DNA of 64,000 bases from REEB95 sp035934995 (GTDB taxonomy: Bacteria; Pseudomonadota; Alphaproteobacteria; ATCC43930; CGMCC-115725), in the NCBI GenBank assembly GCA_035934995.1, contig DASYXI010000009.1, positions 39,953 through 103,952 on the forward strand. The letters are read 5' to 3'. How positions within the stretch are numbered: position 1 is the first letter of the stretch; every line of letters starts with the position of its first letter. The notes under the pieces are model-generated. The model searched no databases. It was not told the DNA's origin and saw only the letters and a list, made by a program, of their open reading frames with translations. Of this stretch, positions 44,879 through 53,907 are shown one piece after another. Position numbers and translations under genes: made by a program.

Positions 44879-45760
44879 ATGGAACCGATCGTCCGGTTAC
44901 GTTTCGTGCGTTTATCACCCAACAAGCGACCGTCCGCGGCGAGCACGTTCCTCGCCCACCCCCATAATCCACCGATCGCGCCGATCCTGCTGGTGGCGGC
45001 GCATCCCGACGACGAGGTGATCGGCGCCGGCGCGCACCTTGCGTTCTGGCGCGACGTGAGCGTGGTGCATTTGACGGATGGCGCGCCACGCAACCATCCC
45101 TATGCGCCCGGCGCGACCTTTCCCGATCGCGCGGCCTATGCCGCGGCGCGTCGGAAGGAGGCGCAGGACGCGCTGGCGATCGCCGGGATCACGGCCGAGC
45201 GCATCGTCGATCTGGCCTTCGTCGATCAGGAGGCGGCGTTTCATCTGCGCGAAATTTCCAAGCGGATCGCCGCTCTCATCGCCGCGATACGTCCCGCTCT
45301 GATCGTCACGCATGCCTATGAAGGCGGACACCCCGACCATGACGCGACGTGCTTCGCCGTCCACGCCGCTTGCCGGCGCGTTGCCCGGACGGGAGTCAAT
45401 GCGCCCGGCCTGGTCGAAATGACCGCATATTTCAGATACGGACGCCAATGTGTTACGAGCTCCTTCCTGCCATCTGGCGAAACGCTTGTGGTTGTCGACC
45501 TCGGCGACGACGAGCGTACCCGCAAGCGCCGGATGCTGCTGTGCGACAGGTCGCAAGGCGATTTGGTCGCGACATTCCCTGTCGAACGCGAATGCTTTCG
45601 CCTTGCGCCGGATTACGATTTCCGCCAGCCGCCGCATTTCGGGCGGCTCTTTTACGAGCAGCACGATTTCGGTTTGGACGGCGCGCAGTGGCGTGAACTG
45701 GCGGTGGCGGCGCTCCGCAGCCTGGGCGATGCGCGGTCACGGGGACCGATGCGGGCCTGA
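44879..45760 (+). CDS. PIG-L / LmbE-family deacetylase
   Basis: A 293-residue zinc-dependent de-N-acetylase-fold protein. Motif 1 is VAAHPDDEVIGAG, and the second metal motif is EGGHPDHDATCF. Substrates in the family include N-acetylglucosaminyl lipids and sugars; here it is unknown. Start MEPIVRL at 44879; a GTG at 44789 is in frame. It ends 4 bp before the attL repeat, so before island insertion it adjoined the tRNA-Met gene. Confidence 0.82.
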   Translation: MEPIVRLRFVRLSPNKRPSAASTFLAHPHNPPIAPILLVAAHPDDEVIGAGAHLAFWRDVSVVHLTDGAPRNHPYAPGATFPDRAAYAAARRKEAQDALAIAGITAERIVDLAFVDQEAAFHLREISKRIAALIAAIRPALIVTHAYEGGHPDHDATCFAVHAACRRVARTGVNAPGLVEMTAYFRYGRQCVTSSFLPSGETLVVVDLGDDERTRKRRMLLCDRSQGDLVATFPVERECFRLAPDYDFRQPPHFGRLFYEQHDFGLDGAQWRELAVAALRSLGDARSRGPMRA

Positions 45761-45764
45761 GGAA

Positions 45765-45810
45765 TGGTAGCGGGGGCCGGACTCGAACCGGCGACCTTAG
45801 GATTATGATT
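45765..45810. repeat. attL: 46-bp copy of the tRNA-Met 3' end
   Basis: Identical over 46 bp to the tRNA-Met 3' half at the other island end: starts TGGTAGCGGGGGCCGG and ends GGATTATGATT, where identity stops. This is the original chromosomal tRNA 3' end displaced by integration. It lies 4 bp after the PIG-L stop. Confidence 0.95.
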
Positions 45811-45944
45811 ACGCCTTGCTAGGCAGCTGGCGGGGTACCCCCGAGGCGGCCTCGGGTAGCGATATCTTGAATTCTCTTTCTATTCCCGTGACTTACGAGG
45901 TATGTTAGCGGCGGTAAGGGTACCCCCCTAGCGGCGTCGTTGCC

Positions 45945-45963
45945 GCTACCCTGGCGCTACCCC
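45945..45963. repeat. Paired GCTACCC motif, left end
   Basis: GCTACCC (45945-45951) and GCTACCCC (45956-45963), 11 bp apart, between attL and the integrase gene. The same paired motif occurs near the right end and, inverted, before the terminase genes. Candidate integrase arm site or iteron. Confidence 0.6.
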
Positions 45964-45970
45964 AGAAAAA

Positions 45971-45996
45971 AACCTAAGGTCGAGGGACCTTAGGTT
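45971..45996 (-). terminator. Perfect 11-bp hairpin with T-run (minus-strand terminator) containing the att-core motif
   Basis: AACCTAAGGTC pairs perfectly with GACCTTAGGTT across a 4-base GAGG loop; read on the minus strand it is followed by TTTTTTTC, a textbook rho-independent terminator. The stem also contains CCTAAGGTCG, found in the att core. It could protect the integrase region from, or end, leftward transcription. Confidence 0.6.
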
Positions 45997-46055
45997 CGCG
46001 GATATCAAGCTCGCTGGGGTTACGCAGGGGAAGCGACCTTAGAAAGGCAGGATCA

Positions 46056-47522
46056 GTGCCTATTACCCGGAAGCCCAAATCGAAACCCGCCAAGGGCGAC
46101 GATGACAACCCCGCTGACAGTAACCGTGTGACGCTATCCGATTTTGGCGTCAAAGCGCTCAAGCCCGGACCGACGCGTTACACGCAATGGGACGCACTAG
46201 TACCGGGCTTCGGCATTCGCGTCACGCCCACGGGTGTCAAATCATTCTTTGTGTTTGCGCGCAAGCGGGGACACAAGCATGCGATCCGGTTGACGCTCGG
46301 CCGCTACCTACCGCACGGCGGCGGCCTGAGCGTCGGCGATGCCCGCGATATGGCCAAGAACAAGCTAGGCATCCTAGCGAGGGGCGAAGATCCCCGCGAG
46401 ATCGAAGAACAGAAGCGCCAGGAAGAAGCCCGACGACACGCCGACACCTTCGCCGTCGTGGTCGATGACTTTATCAAGCACCACGTCAGTCGCCGCCTGC
46501 GGCATGCCCGTGCCGCCGAGGCGCTGATCCGCCGCGAATTTCTCGGTCAGGAACGTAAGAAGACGCAGGACGAGAACGGCAAGGTCGTCGAAGAATGGGT
46601 GGCTGGTCGTGACGCAAAGTGGCGGGAGAAGCCCATCACCACCATCCGACGCAGAGACGCCATTACCCTACTCGAAGATATCGTCCACCACCGTTCACTA
46701 TCGCCAGCCCGCAAGGTCCATGCGGCAGGCAGCAAGCTGTTCAATTGGGCGATCCAGCGCGACCAATACGGGCTCGAACACAACCCCTTTACCCTGATCA
46801 ATTTCAAGGAACAGTTTGGTGCGGTCGATCCCCGCGATCGCATCCTCAGCGACGATGAGTTGCGTTCGGTTTGGAACGCCAGCAATGGTCTGGGCTATCC
46901 GTTTGGCGATTTGACGCGAGGGCTAATGCTCAGCGCGCAGCGGGAGAACGAAATCGCCAGGGCGCAGTTACCTGATCTCGACATGGGTAGGACGATGCTC
47001 GTCGTGCCGCGGAGGGGAATGAAAGGAAAAGCAGCTCATACTGTGCCGCTGACGCGGGCCATGGTCGCGCTGTTGAACGACTGCTTAAAAGTTGAGAGGG
47101 ACAAGCACCGGCTCGTTGATGGGCCGTTCATTTTCAGCACGACAGCGGGGCGTCGGCCGATCTCGGGTTTCAGCAAGGCCAAGAAGCAGCTCGACAAAGT
47201 GATCGCCGAGCAACGCAAGAAGGACGAGCTACCGGCAATGGCGCACTGGGTTTTTCATGACCTTCGGCGCACCGCTCGGACCCGTATGGGCGCGCTGGGC
47301 ATACTGCCCGAGATTGCCGAGCGCGTCATCGCGCACAAGCCGGCGAAGCGCAGCGTCCGCACCACTTACGACCTTTACACCTACGACCGTGAAAAGCGCG
47401 AGGCATTAGAAAAGTGGGAAGCGGCGCTATTGGCTATCGTCGAGCCAAAGCCGGGCCCGGCCGGTAAGATCGTCCCGTTTGCGGAGGAGCAGAAGCGGCG
47501 GCAGCACGGCGGCCGGTCATGA
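46056..47522 (+). CDS. int: P4-type tyrosine recombinase / integrase
   Basis: A 488-residue site-specific recombinase. The N-terminal DUF4102-type arm-binding part (SDFGVKALKPGPTRYTQWDA, GFGIRVTPTGVKSFFV) is followed by a core-binding domain and the catalytic domain: Arg in LSAQRENEIA, a lysine beta-hairpin (RRGMKGKAAHTVPL), HDLRRTART, the His in VIAHKPAKRS and the nucleophile Tyr in TTYDLYTY. GTG start. Located 245 bp inside attL, at the opposite end from the intact tRNA. Directs integration at tRNA-Met. The stop overlaps the next gene (ATGA). Confidence 0.93.
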   Translation: MPITRKPKSKPAKGDDDNPADSNRVTLSDFGVKALKPGPTRYTQWDALVPGFGIRVTPTGVKSFFVFARKRGHKHAIRLTLGRYLPHGGGLSVGDARDMAKNKLGILARGEDPREIEEQKRQEEARRHADTFAVVVDDFIKHHVSRRLRHARAAEALIRREFLGQERKKTQDENGKVVEEWVAGRDAKWREKPITTIRRRDAITLLEDIVHHRSLSPARKVHAAGSKLFNWAIQRDQYGLEHNPFTLINFKEQFGAVDPRDRILSDDELRSVWNASNGLGYPFGDLTRGLMLSAQRENEIARAQLPDLDMGRTMLVVPRRGMKGKAAHTVPLTRAMVALLNDCLKVERDKHRLVDGPFIFSTTAGRRPISGFSKAKKQLDKVIAEQRKKDELPAMAHWVFHDLRRTARTRMGALGILPEIAERVIAHKPAKRSVRTTYDLYTYDREKREALEKWEAALLAIVEPKPGPAGKIVPFAEEQKRRQHGGRS

Positions 47523-48055
47523 CCAGACGTCCTTCACGGAATCAGTATTTCCATGCTTTCGAGGAATGTGAAAAGTATGGCATAGACGAAGAGTTGCTCG
47601 AGAGCGTCAATGATGGCCAACTTGATGCAATCCGGGCGCTGTCACGCAAGCTCACAAAGAAGATTCAGACGCGCCGACGCAGCGGGCGGCAAACGCGACT
47701 CCATAAAACAATTCCACCTGCCCTGTGCGGCTTCTGCGCCGCCGTAATGGTAGATACCTGCCGTCGCATTTCGGTCCCACCACCGCGCGAGCTTTGCAAT
47801 CTTCTATCGGTACACCTCAAAGTTGACGCTTTCGGTGGCAAGGAAGTTAAACATCACGACACGCGGCTTCGTGCTGCGCTCTATCTAGGGGCCCATCCCA
47901 GCGCGTCCGATACTCAGATCGCAAACTACACTGGCACTTCAAAGCAGAGTGTCGGCCAATGGAAAAAAGACCCATCGTTCCTCGAATTTGTTGAGGCGGC
48001 AGAATATTTAGCCAAACACGATCTGATCAACTTTGAAAAGCTCGACGAAGTGTAA
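47519..48055 (+). CDS. Island protein with C-terminal helix-turn-helix
   Basis: A 178-residue basic protein, coupled to int by a 4-bp overlap. The C-terminal DTQIANYTGTSKQSVGQWKK is a clear helix-turn-helix. The middle (LHKTIPPALCGFCAAVMVDT) has two cysteines. Probably a DNA-binding regulator of the integration module; family not recognised. Confidence 0.65.
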   Translation: MTRRPSRNQYFHAFEECEKYGIDEELLESVNDGQLDAIRALSRKLTKKIQTRRRSGRQTRLHKTIPPALCGFCAAVMVDTCRRISVPPPRELCNLLSVHLKVDAFGGKEVKHHDTRLRAALYLGAHPSASDTQIANYTGTSKQSVGQWKKDPSFLEFVEAAEYLAKHDLINFEKLDEV

Positions 48056-48152
48056 ACCGAGAAATCGTTTTCTTTACACCCCTAACACGAGCCAACGTAC
48101 TTCCAACGCGTCCGGCCGCCTGTAGCCGCCGTATTAGCTTTGGAGGTTGAAC

Positions 48153-48449
48153 ATGGTTCAAGTCGAAGACAGCGCCTCAGCTGCGAACGAGGTTTTTGTC
48201 ACTTACACACAACTCAGTGAGCAGCACGGTATCCCGTTCTCACGGCGGCACCTACGTGATCTCGTAGCGCGCGGGCTTTTCCCCGCGCCAAGGCTGCTGG
48301 GCGCCAATACGATTGCATGGCCGTTGTCGGCGCTCGCCGCGTGGAAGGCGTCGCGTCCGACGCAGCAGTATCAGCCCCAAGCGCACCCGGAGCCGACCGG
48401 CAAGCGCAAGGGCGCGAAGCGGCGGTCGCTGGAGAACCAACAGCTCTAA
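48153..48449 (+). CDS. AlpA-like MerR-type excisionase/regulator
   Basis: A 98-residue protein. TYTQLSEQHGIPFSRRHLRD followed by LVARGLFPAPRLLG and IAWPLSALAAWKASR is the winged-helix AlpA/excisionase pattern, with a basic tail. GGAGG lies 6 bases before ATG 48153; a TTG just upstream is less likely. Probably controls excision or the downstream genes. Confidence 0.75.
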   Translation: MVQVEDSASAANEVFVTYTQLSEQHGIPFSRRHLRDLVARGLFPAPRLLGANTIAWPLSALAAWKASRPTQQYQPQAHPEPTGKRKGAKRRSLENQQL

Positions 48450-48502
48450 AGAAAAAGCCGCGTCGCTTGGGAGGGCGGGCGCGGCTCTGGAAGGTAGTAT
48501 GC

Positions 48503-49771
48503 ATGAGTTGTGTAACGCGAAGGCCGTCCACGCCCAAGAAGTCTCTTGGCCCCGCATCAGATAATCGTGATGGGCGCGTCAATCTCGTCACGAAACACAA
48601 ATTCTGCCTCGCCGTGATGAGAGATCGCAGGCTGTCGGCAGGCACAAAGGCTGTCGCGGCGGAATTGGTCGAACGCTACAACGACCATCCTGCATGCGAA
48701 CATCCCGGCTATGCGTGGCCGGGGTTTGGGCGGATCGCTAGAGAGACCAGCCTCGACAGGCAAACAGTGATACGGGCGATAGCCCAGCTTGAGGCGTTCG
48801 GCTATTTCGAGATCAACCACGCACCCAAAGGTACGCGCAATCGCCAGTCGAATTTGTACCGTCCGATGTGGACAGCCCGGCCGCCAACTAGAGGCGTGGA
48901 TGATACTAGAGGCGTCCCTGCTACTAGTATCGCCCCTGAACGCCGACTAGAGGCGCCCAAAAGCGTGACTAGAGGCGTGCGCGCCTCCCAATTCCATTCC
49001 AAAATACCATCAGAAGAATTCCATTACAGGCCAGAAGACAAATCCGCTTGCGCTGAGGGCAAGAAGGAAAGAGCGTCGCTTGGCGACAACGCCATAGTCA
49101 CCCTGACGTTAGAAGCCGCGCTCAACGATCTCGCATCCGACAACCTGATCGCACCAAAACGTGGCTTCGAGCTCTTCCTGACGTTGTGGCCAAAACCAGA
49201 TCGTGACCCTGACCGGCTTAGGGGTGCCTGGATCAACGCTGTTGCGAAACCGAAAGAAGACGTCCGGGCGATCCTGATGGCGGCCCTTCTGTGGAATCGG
49301 TTTTACCGATTGTTCCCTGACGAGTTTGTGCCCCGACCGGGGTGGTGGCTGAAGCACAGCGGTTGGGTCGTACACCTGCCGTATGGATCAGACCGCGAGA
49401 CTGTTGAATCGTTCGACAAGATTTTGTGGGTGACACCGTCGGAGTGGCTGGAGCTGATCGATGCCTTCGTAGAGGAGCAACTGGAATCGCCGTTCGAGGT
49501 GTTGCGCGAAACCGGGGGTTGGCCTGACGACGATTGGCTGATTGTCCGCAACGCCTTCAACGCCGTGTTGTCAAAAGGCCACGTCACCGCTGACGAGATC
49601 ATCAGAAAAACGGAACGAAAGCTCAGGCAATGCGACGAAGCCGGCGACGACCCGCCTCTGCTCGGCTGGTGGCTGAAAAGACGGTTCGGAAGTTTGCGGA
49701 CTGCTGATGACGAAGCGGACGACGAAGATGACGGAATGGTTGGGGCCTGCACAGCTGATGCAGACGAGTAA
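48503..49771 (+). CDS. Replication-initiator-like helix-turn-helix protein
   Basis: A 422-residue protein. Near the N-terminus it has LSAGTKAVAAELVERYN, then GYAWPGFGRIARETSLDRQTVIRAIAQLEAFGYFEI, the winged helix of plasmid or phage replication-initiator (RepA/helix-turn-helix_36) proteins. The rest is acidic and Trp-rich (WPKPDRDPDRLRGAW, WWLKHSGWVVHLPYG) with no recognised catalytic motif, ending in an acidic tail. GAAGG precedes the ATG; the frame is open upstream to 48317 but with little support. Confidence 0.7.
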   Translation: MSCVTRRPSTPKKSLGPASDNRDGRVNLVTKHKFCLAVMRDRRLSAGTKAVAAELVERYNDHPACEHPGYAWPGFGRIARETSLDRQTVIRAIAQLEAFGYFEINHAPKGTRNRQSNLYRPMWTARPPTRGVDDTRGVPATSIAPERRLEAPKSVTRGVRASQFHSKIPSEEFHYRPEDKSACAEGKKERASLGDNAIVTLTLEAALNDLASDNLIAPKRGFELFLTLWPKPDRDPDRLRGAWINAVAKPKEDVRAILMAALLWNRFYRLFPDEFVPRPGWWLKHSGWVVHLPYGSDRETVESFDKILWVTPSEWLELIDAFVEEQLESPFEVLRETGGWPDDDWLIVRNAFNAVLSKGHVTADEIIRKTERKLRQCDEAGDDPPLLGWWLKRRFGSLRTADDEADDEDDGMVGACTADADE

Positions 49772-49967
49772 GACAGCGGCAAGGGCAGCAGGTCGTCTCA
49801 AATCCGAAAGCCGAGGGGTAAGCCCTAAGGCGGTGGCAGGTCCGGCACATCGCCTGCCCTCGTCCGCTGCGCCGCTACTTACGGGCGTCCTAACCCCCGG
49901 CAAACCACCGAAAAACCGTCCCTCATGGTGGAGCGTAGGATTTCGTAACCCGGGCTCAATTGACTAA
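49707..49967 (+). CDS. Possible small island protein (uncertain)
   Basis: An 86-residue frame overlapping the end of the replication-like gene by 65 bp. It contains WLGPAQLMQTSKTAARAAGR and PGKPPKNRPSWWSVGF. The opening resembles an HTH start but no family is recognised and the Shine-Dalgarno is weak. It is the only reading frame in the 270-bp gap before the terminase genes. Confidence 0.3.
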   Translation: MTKRTTKMTEWLGPAQLMQTSKTAARAAGRLKSESRGVSPKAVAGPAHRLPSSAAPLLTGVLTPGKPPKNRPSWWSVGFRNPGSID

Positions 49968-50021
49968 AAGTCTTGGGTTACAGCCGTTTTCAGCGTAGCT
50001 GTAGCGGGCCTGGCCGAGTGT

Positions 50022-50039
50022 GGGTAGCGCCGGGGTAGC
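50022..50039. repeat. Paired GCTACCC motif, inverted, before the terminase genes
   Basis: GGGTAGC (50022-50028) and GGGGTAGC (50032-50039) form, on the minus strand, GCTACCCCGGCGCTACCC, one mismatch from the left-end pair at 45945. It ends 11 bp before the terminase small-subunit ATG. A candidate packaging (pac/cos-proximal) or regulatory site. Confidence 0.55.
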
Positions 50040-50050
50040 TTGTGAGGCCT

Positions 50051-50494
50051 ATGTCGCAATCCACCAAAGTCGCCCCTTGTACGACCCAAAATCGTAAGCG
50101 GCTCGGCCCCTACTCGCGGGGCCTTCACCGCGCCGCTATCGGCCAATTCGTAGACGGCCGCAGCCGCGAGGGCCGTTTCCTCCGGGCCTACGAGGCCATG
50201 CTCATCGAACATATTGGCGGTGCCCCAAATGCGATCCAACGCCAGTTGATTGCGAGAGCTGCCCGCCTCGCCCTCTACGTCGAGATCATGGACGAGCGGT
50301 CGCTCGCGGCAGGCGGTATGTCGGACCGTGACTCTGCGAGCTATTTGGCGTGGAGCAATTCGCTTCGGCGGACGTTGCAGGCGCTGGGCGTGAACGAGAC
50401 TGGTACCAAACGCCGCACCACCCTCGCCGATTACCTATCCCAGAAAACATCGAGGCGACAGCGTGCGGCCGAAGCCCGTGAGGCAGCCGGATGA
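50051..50494 (+). CDS. Terminase small subunit-like protein
   Basis: A 147-residue basic helical protein (AIGQFVDGRSREGRFLRAYE, GGAPNAIQRQLIARAARLAL, KRRTTLADYLSQK). Its position immediately before, and 4-bp overlap with, the large terminase gene is the main evidence for a small subunit, which recognises the packaging site. No canonical HTH was confirmed. Confidence 0.65.
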   Translation: MSQSTKVAPCTTQNRKRLGPYSRGLHRAAIGQFVDGRSREGRFLRAYEAMLIEHIGGAPNAIQRQLIARAARLALYVEIMDERSLAAGGMSDRDSASYLAWSNSLRRTLQALGVNETGTKRRTTLADYLSQKTSRRQRAAEAREAAG

Positions 50495-51951
50495 TCGTTA
50501 CACCCGCCAATGCAATCTCCGACCCACAGCTTCTGGGTGGAGCATTCGCAGGGCGGAGTTGGCGACGATGGAAAGCGGTGCTCAAAGCCGCAGCCGGCGA
50601 ACACCTCGGTAAGAACGAACTCACACGCTTCCGCGAAGTCGCCGAGCGTGATCCACCGGAGCATCCCGTCAAGGAGCTCTGGTGCATCGTCGGTAGGCGC
50701 GGCGGTAAGGACGCTGTCGCCTCGGCAATTGCAACAACGGCCGCCTTCGAGGACTATTCGCGCTATCTGCGCCCAGGCGAGCGAGCGAGCGTGCTGTGCC
50801 TTGCCGTGGATCGTGATCAAGCTCGCATCCTGCTCCGCTATATCCGCGGCTATTTTGCGACCAACACGCTCTTTCACGATATGGTCGAACGCGAGACGGA
50901 CTCCGGCCTCGAGCTGATTAATTCGGTCGAGGTCATTGTCGCGACCAACAGCTTCCGAGCGGTACGCGGGAAGACCATCGCTTGTGTCGTCCTCGATGAG
51001 GTCGCGTTCTGGCGGGACGAATCCAGCGCCAACCCGGATGAAGAGGTCTATGCGGCTCTGTTGCCCGGTCTGGTGACGCTGCCGGGTGCGATGCTCATCG
51101 GGATCAGCACGCCCTATCGTCGCAGCGGCCTGCTGTTCGCCAAATGGCGCGACCATTACGGCGTCAATGATCCTGACGTTCTCGTCGTCAAGGGACCATC
51201 GACAAAATTCAACCCAACGCTGCCGCTGTCGGTGATCGAGAAAGCCCTCGCCAAGGATGCCGAGGCGGCCAGCGCCGAATGGCTGGCGGAATGGCGCAGC
51301 GACCTCGCCGACTTTGTGGACCGCATCGTTGTCGAACGATTGGTGCCGCCGGGCTGTTCCGAGCGGCCACCGGAGCACAGCCTCACCTATGTCGGTTTCT
51401 GTGATCCATCGGGCGGCAGCAATGACAGCATGACGTTGGCCATTGCACACCGCCAAGGCACCACAGTCGTCCTCGACTGTGTGCGCGAACGCCGCGCGCC
51501 GTTTTCCCCCGATGACGTGTGTCGCGAGTTCGCGGCGACCCTGAAATCCTACGGCATCACAGAGATTCGCGGCGACAGGTATGCCGCTGGCTGGCCGGTC
51601 GAACGCTTTGCCGTCCACGGAATCAAATACGAGCCGGCCGACAAGCCGAAAAACGAAATCTACGTCGCCTTGCTCCCGATGTTGAACAGTAACGCGGTCG
51701 CGTTGCTCGATAACACACGGCTGATCAGCCAGCTTTGCAGCTTGGAACGACGCTCTGCGCGCAGTGGCAAAGATTCCATCGATCATCCGACAGGGGGACA
51801 CGACGACTTGGTGAATGCCGCCGCCGGAGCCTTAGTGCGCTGTGGCGGCGGCCTCAGTGGCTCGGCGTTGTGGGCGAAATTGGGTGACGACGATGGCTTC
51901 GACATGCGGCCACATTCGGCGGTGCTGGCGGCGCAACAGAGGAGTTGGTGA
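50491..51951 (+). CDS. Phage terminase large subunit
   Basis: A 486-residue DNA-packaging ATPase/nuclease. Walker A-like GRRGGKD at 68-74, Walker B ACVVLDE at 164-170, coupling motif GISTPYRRSG near 205, and the RNase H-like nuclease domain with YVGFCDPSGGSND (Asp305) and a late HDDLVNA. It would cut concatemers and pump DNA into a prohead, yet no portal or capsid gene follows. Coupled to its neighbours on both sides. Confidence 0.9.
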   Translation: MIVTPANAISDPQLLGGAFAGRSWRRWKAVLKAAAGEHLGKNELTRFREVAERDPPEHPVKELWCIVGRRGGKDAVASAIATTAAFEDYSRYLRPGERASVLCLAVDRDQARILLRYIRGYFATNTLFHDMVERETDSGLELINSVEVIVATNSFRAVRGKTIACVVLDEVAFWRDESSANPDEEVYAALLPGLVTLPGAMLIGISTPYRRSGLLFAKWRDHYGVNDPDVLVVKGPSTKFNPTLPLSVIEKALAKDAEAASAEWLAEWRSDLADFVDRIVVERLVPPGCSERPPEHSLTYVGFCDPSGGSNDSMTLAIAHRQGTTVVLDCVRERRAPFSPDDVCREFAATLKSYGITEIRGDRYAAGWPVERFAVHGIKYEPADKPKNEIYVALLPMLNSNAVALLDNTRLISQLCSLERRSARSGKDSIDHPTGGHDDLVNAAAGALVRCGGGLSGSALWAKLGDDDGFDMRPHSAVLAAQQRSW

Positions 51952-52520
51952 TGGGCCGAAAAATTCCGGGTGTCTATCGCGTTCACGACAACATGGGCGT
52001 CCACCACGCCACCACCCAAGAGCTGATGCGGGCCGGGCCGCGTGATCCTTGGGCGATTGGCAATTTGCCAAGCGACGCCGCGTCGAAGCCGACAAAGGAA
52101 AATGTGCAGGCGTTCTACAAGAACGCCGTGCGGAGCGGCGGCAGCAAGGCGGCCGCCTTGACCAAGACCAAAGAATATTTCGATTTGGCCGACCTCAAGC
52201 TGGATGCCGATGGCAAGGTGATCAGCTTCCAGGTCGCCGATCAGCAGGCCTTTCCACAAGGCATGACCGCGGCCGAGGTCAACGCGAAGAACCGGCGGTA
52301 CTGGGAGCCTGATAAATCAGGCTACGCGAGCGACCAAGCTCCGCCGACCGAAGCGCACGGCAACGTCGGCAATTTTGCGAAATCACCGGACGAGCCTGAA
52401 CGGCTTCCACTGAGCGACACGCCAATCCGGGTCGGCGACCATGGCGTCATGTCCAACGCTCTAAGGCGCATGAACGAAAGAATGCAGCGGTTTTACGCCG
52501 GACTCGGAAGACCAAAATGA
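51951..52520 (+). CDS. Unknown protein following the terminase
   Basis: A 189-residue hydrophilic protein. Its ATG overlaps the terminase stop (TGATG). Segments: VHHATTQELMRAGPRDPWAIG, YKNAVRSGGSKAAALTKTKE, MSNALRRMNERMQRFYAG. No domain recognised; not a portal or capsid by size or pattern. Possibly a packaging accessory. Confidence 0.6.
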   Translation: MGRKIPGVYRVHDNMGVHHATTQELMRAGPRDPWAIGNLPSDAASKPTKENVQAFYKNAVRSGGSKAAALTKTKEYFDLADLKLDADGKVISFQVADQQAFPQGMTAAEVNAKNRRYWEPDKSGYASDQAPPTEAHGNVGNFAKSPDEPERLPLSDTPIRVGDHGVMSNALRRMNERMQRFYAGLGRPK

Positions 52521-52545
52521 CCAAACCATTGAAAGGTACAAAACG

Positions 52546-53319
52546 ATGATGGCTCCCCGCGAAACGTTGCGTGCGGCTATCGCCGACCGCGAGACCGCCC
52601 GTAAGGCCAAGGCCGAAGCGGCCAACACCCTCAAGCGGGCCGACAGCGTTCTGGCCGCCACGCAAACCGAGCGCGACCGCGCAATCGCCGCATTGTCGAA
52701 GGCCGAGCAGGACCACGCGAGGCTGATTGCAAAGGCAATCCGCGCGGGTAAGGCAACAGACGTTGCCGTGACCCAGGCCATCAAGGCCGCACATGCGGCC
52801 CTCGCGGAGATCGCGTCACGAGCCCGGATGGCCGAGACCGCTCACAAGCAAATCGCCGACGAATTGGCGGCGGCCGAACGCGCACTCGTGGATGCCGAGA
52901 GTACGGTGTCCGCCGTCGCGCTCGCCGTTGTCGTCGCCGAGGTGGAGATAGCATCCGAACCCCTGGCCGCACTCCTAAGCCAAATCTGCGCAATCGATGA
53001 TCTTGTTTTCGGTGTCAGTCATTTGTGGGAGGGAGATCGCGCCATATCCCTGACCGACAAGCTGCGGAACGTTGTCGTTCGGCTCCGGCCCATCCGGCAA
53101 ATGCTCGCCCAGGTTCGCCCGCAACGCATAATCCTGACGGGTACGTCCGAGGCCGAGATTGCGGGTCGTTTGCAGGATTACCGCAAGGCTCTCATGGCAA
53201 ATCCCGATGCCACGTTGGCGGAAATTGCACCGCCAGCGATGGCCGTTCCGACGCTGCCACCGACGAACGAAATCGAGAAGGCGCGAGAACGAGGCGAGCT
53301 TAACGTGAGGGTCGCGTGA
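52546..53319 (+). CDS. Unknown coiled-coil protein
   Basis: A 257-residue protein. Residues 1 to about 125 are an Ala/Glu/Arg-rich coiled coil, followed by an Ala/Val-rich segment (VSAVALAVVVAEVEIA) and a more globular C-terminus (QRIILTGTSEAEIAGRLQDY). It follows the terminase cluster by 25 bp. Size and helicity would suit a scaffold-like protein, but there is no direct evidence. Confidence 0.6.
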   Translation: MMAPRETLRAAIADRETARKAKAEAANTLKRADSVLAATQTERDRAIAALSKAEQDHARLIAKAIRAGKATDVAVTQAIKAAHAALAEIASRARMAETAHKQIADELAAAERALVDAESTVSAVALAVVVAEVEIASEPLAALLSQICAIDDLVFGVSHLWEGDRAISLTDKLRNVVVRLRPIRQMLAQVRPQRIILTGTSEAEIAGRLQDYRKALMANPDATLAEIAPPAMAVPTLPPTNEIEKARERGELNVRVA

Positions 53320-53536
53320 TGAATCGTCGCGCCAATAGCGGCGCGTATTCTCGCCTTAGCATTTGGGCGAGACGCTGCCAGTCGCCAGGTGCAGCGAAAG
53401 CCCAACAGGCGACAGCGCGCGGAGAGTTCTTCGCAATCTCCTTGCTCTCGCGGCGTGCATCTAGCAGGTGGATGGCGCCGGTCGGCTGGCGAATTGCCTC
53501 CGTTGTTCGTCGGCCGACCGGCTCTTACGGGGGGTT

Positions 53537-53845
53537 ATGCATCGAGCGACTCATTATCAACTAACGACCGCTCTCGACGCTATGATCGGGGGCGACGGGT
53601 CGTTGCCGTTTCGCTTGTTCTGTATTGGCTCGACGATGAGTGCGTTGTCGCCCGACGCGTTCGACGGTCACCGCGTTCGGCGTCAGTTCCAGCGACTCAA
53701 AGATGATTTCATCATGCTCGGCCTCCTCGGTGGCGACGAGGGGCGGCCGTGGGAAGGCCTGCGGAACGACGACGCGATGAAGCTTGCGGTGCGCGTTATC
53801 GATTTGTGCGTTGTGGTGGCGTTGCGGGAGGCTAAAGACCACTGA
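53537..53845 (+). CDS. Unknown small island protein
   Basis: A 102-residue protein starting MHRATHYQLTTALDAMIGGD, with LSPDAFDGHRVRRQFQRLKDDF and MKLAVRVIDLCVVVALREAKDH. A GGGGGG tract precedes the ATG. Family not recognised. The 217 bp before it hold another open frame (53319-53564) that does not look coding. Confidence 0.5.
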   Translation: MHRATHYQLTTALDAMIGGDGSLPFRLFCIGSTMSALSPDAFDGHRVRRQFQRLKDDFIMLGLLGGDEGRPWEGLRNDDAMKLAVRVIDLCVVVALREAKDH

Positions 53846-53907
53846 CCCGCAGAACGGCGGTGTGCGTCTGTGGCTGCGCGTGGCCGCCCTCACGAAACGT
53901 GTCACAC

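Noticed and set aside
45811..45840. Remnant of the tRNA 5' half just inside attL
   Set aside because: Only short stretches (CAGCTG, GGGGTACC) resemble the tRNA and they do not fold or align further.
53319..53564. 82-codon frame overlapping the coiled-coil gene stop
   Set aside because: Arg/Ser-rich, without domain pattern, and it overlaps the better-supported 53537 gene; only the TGATG overlap favours it.
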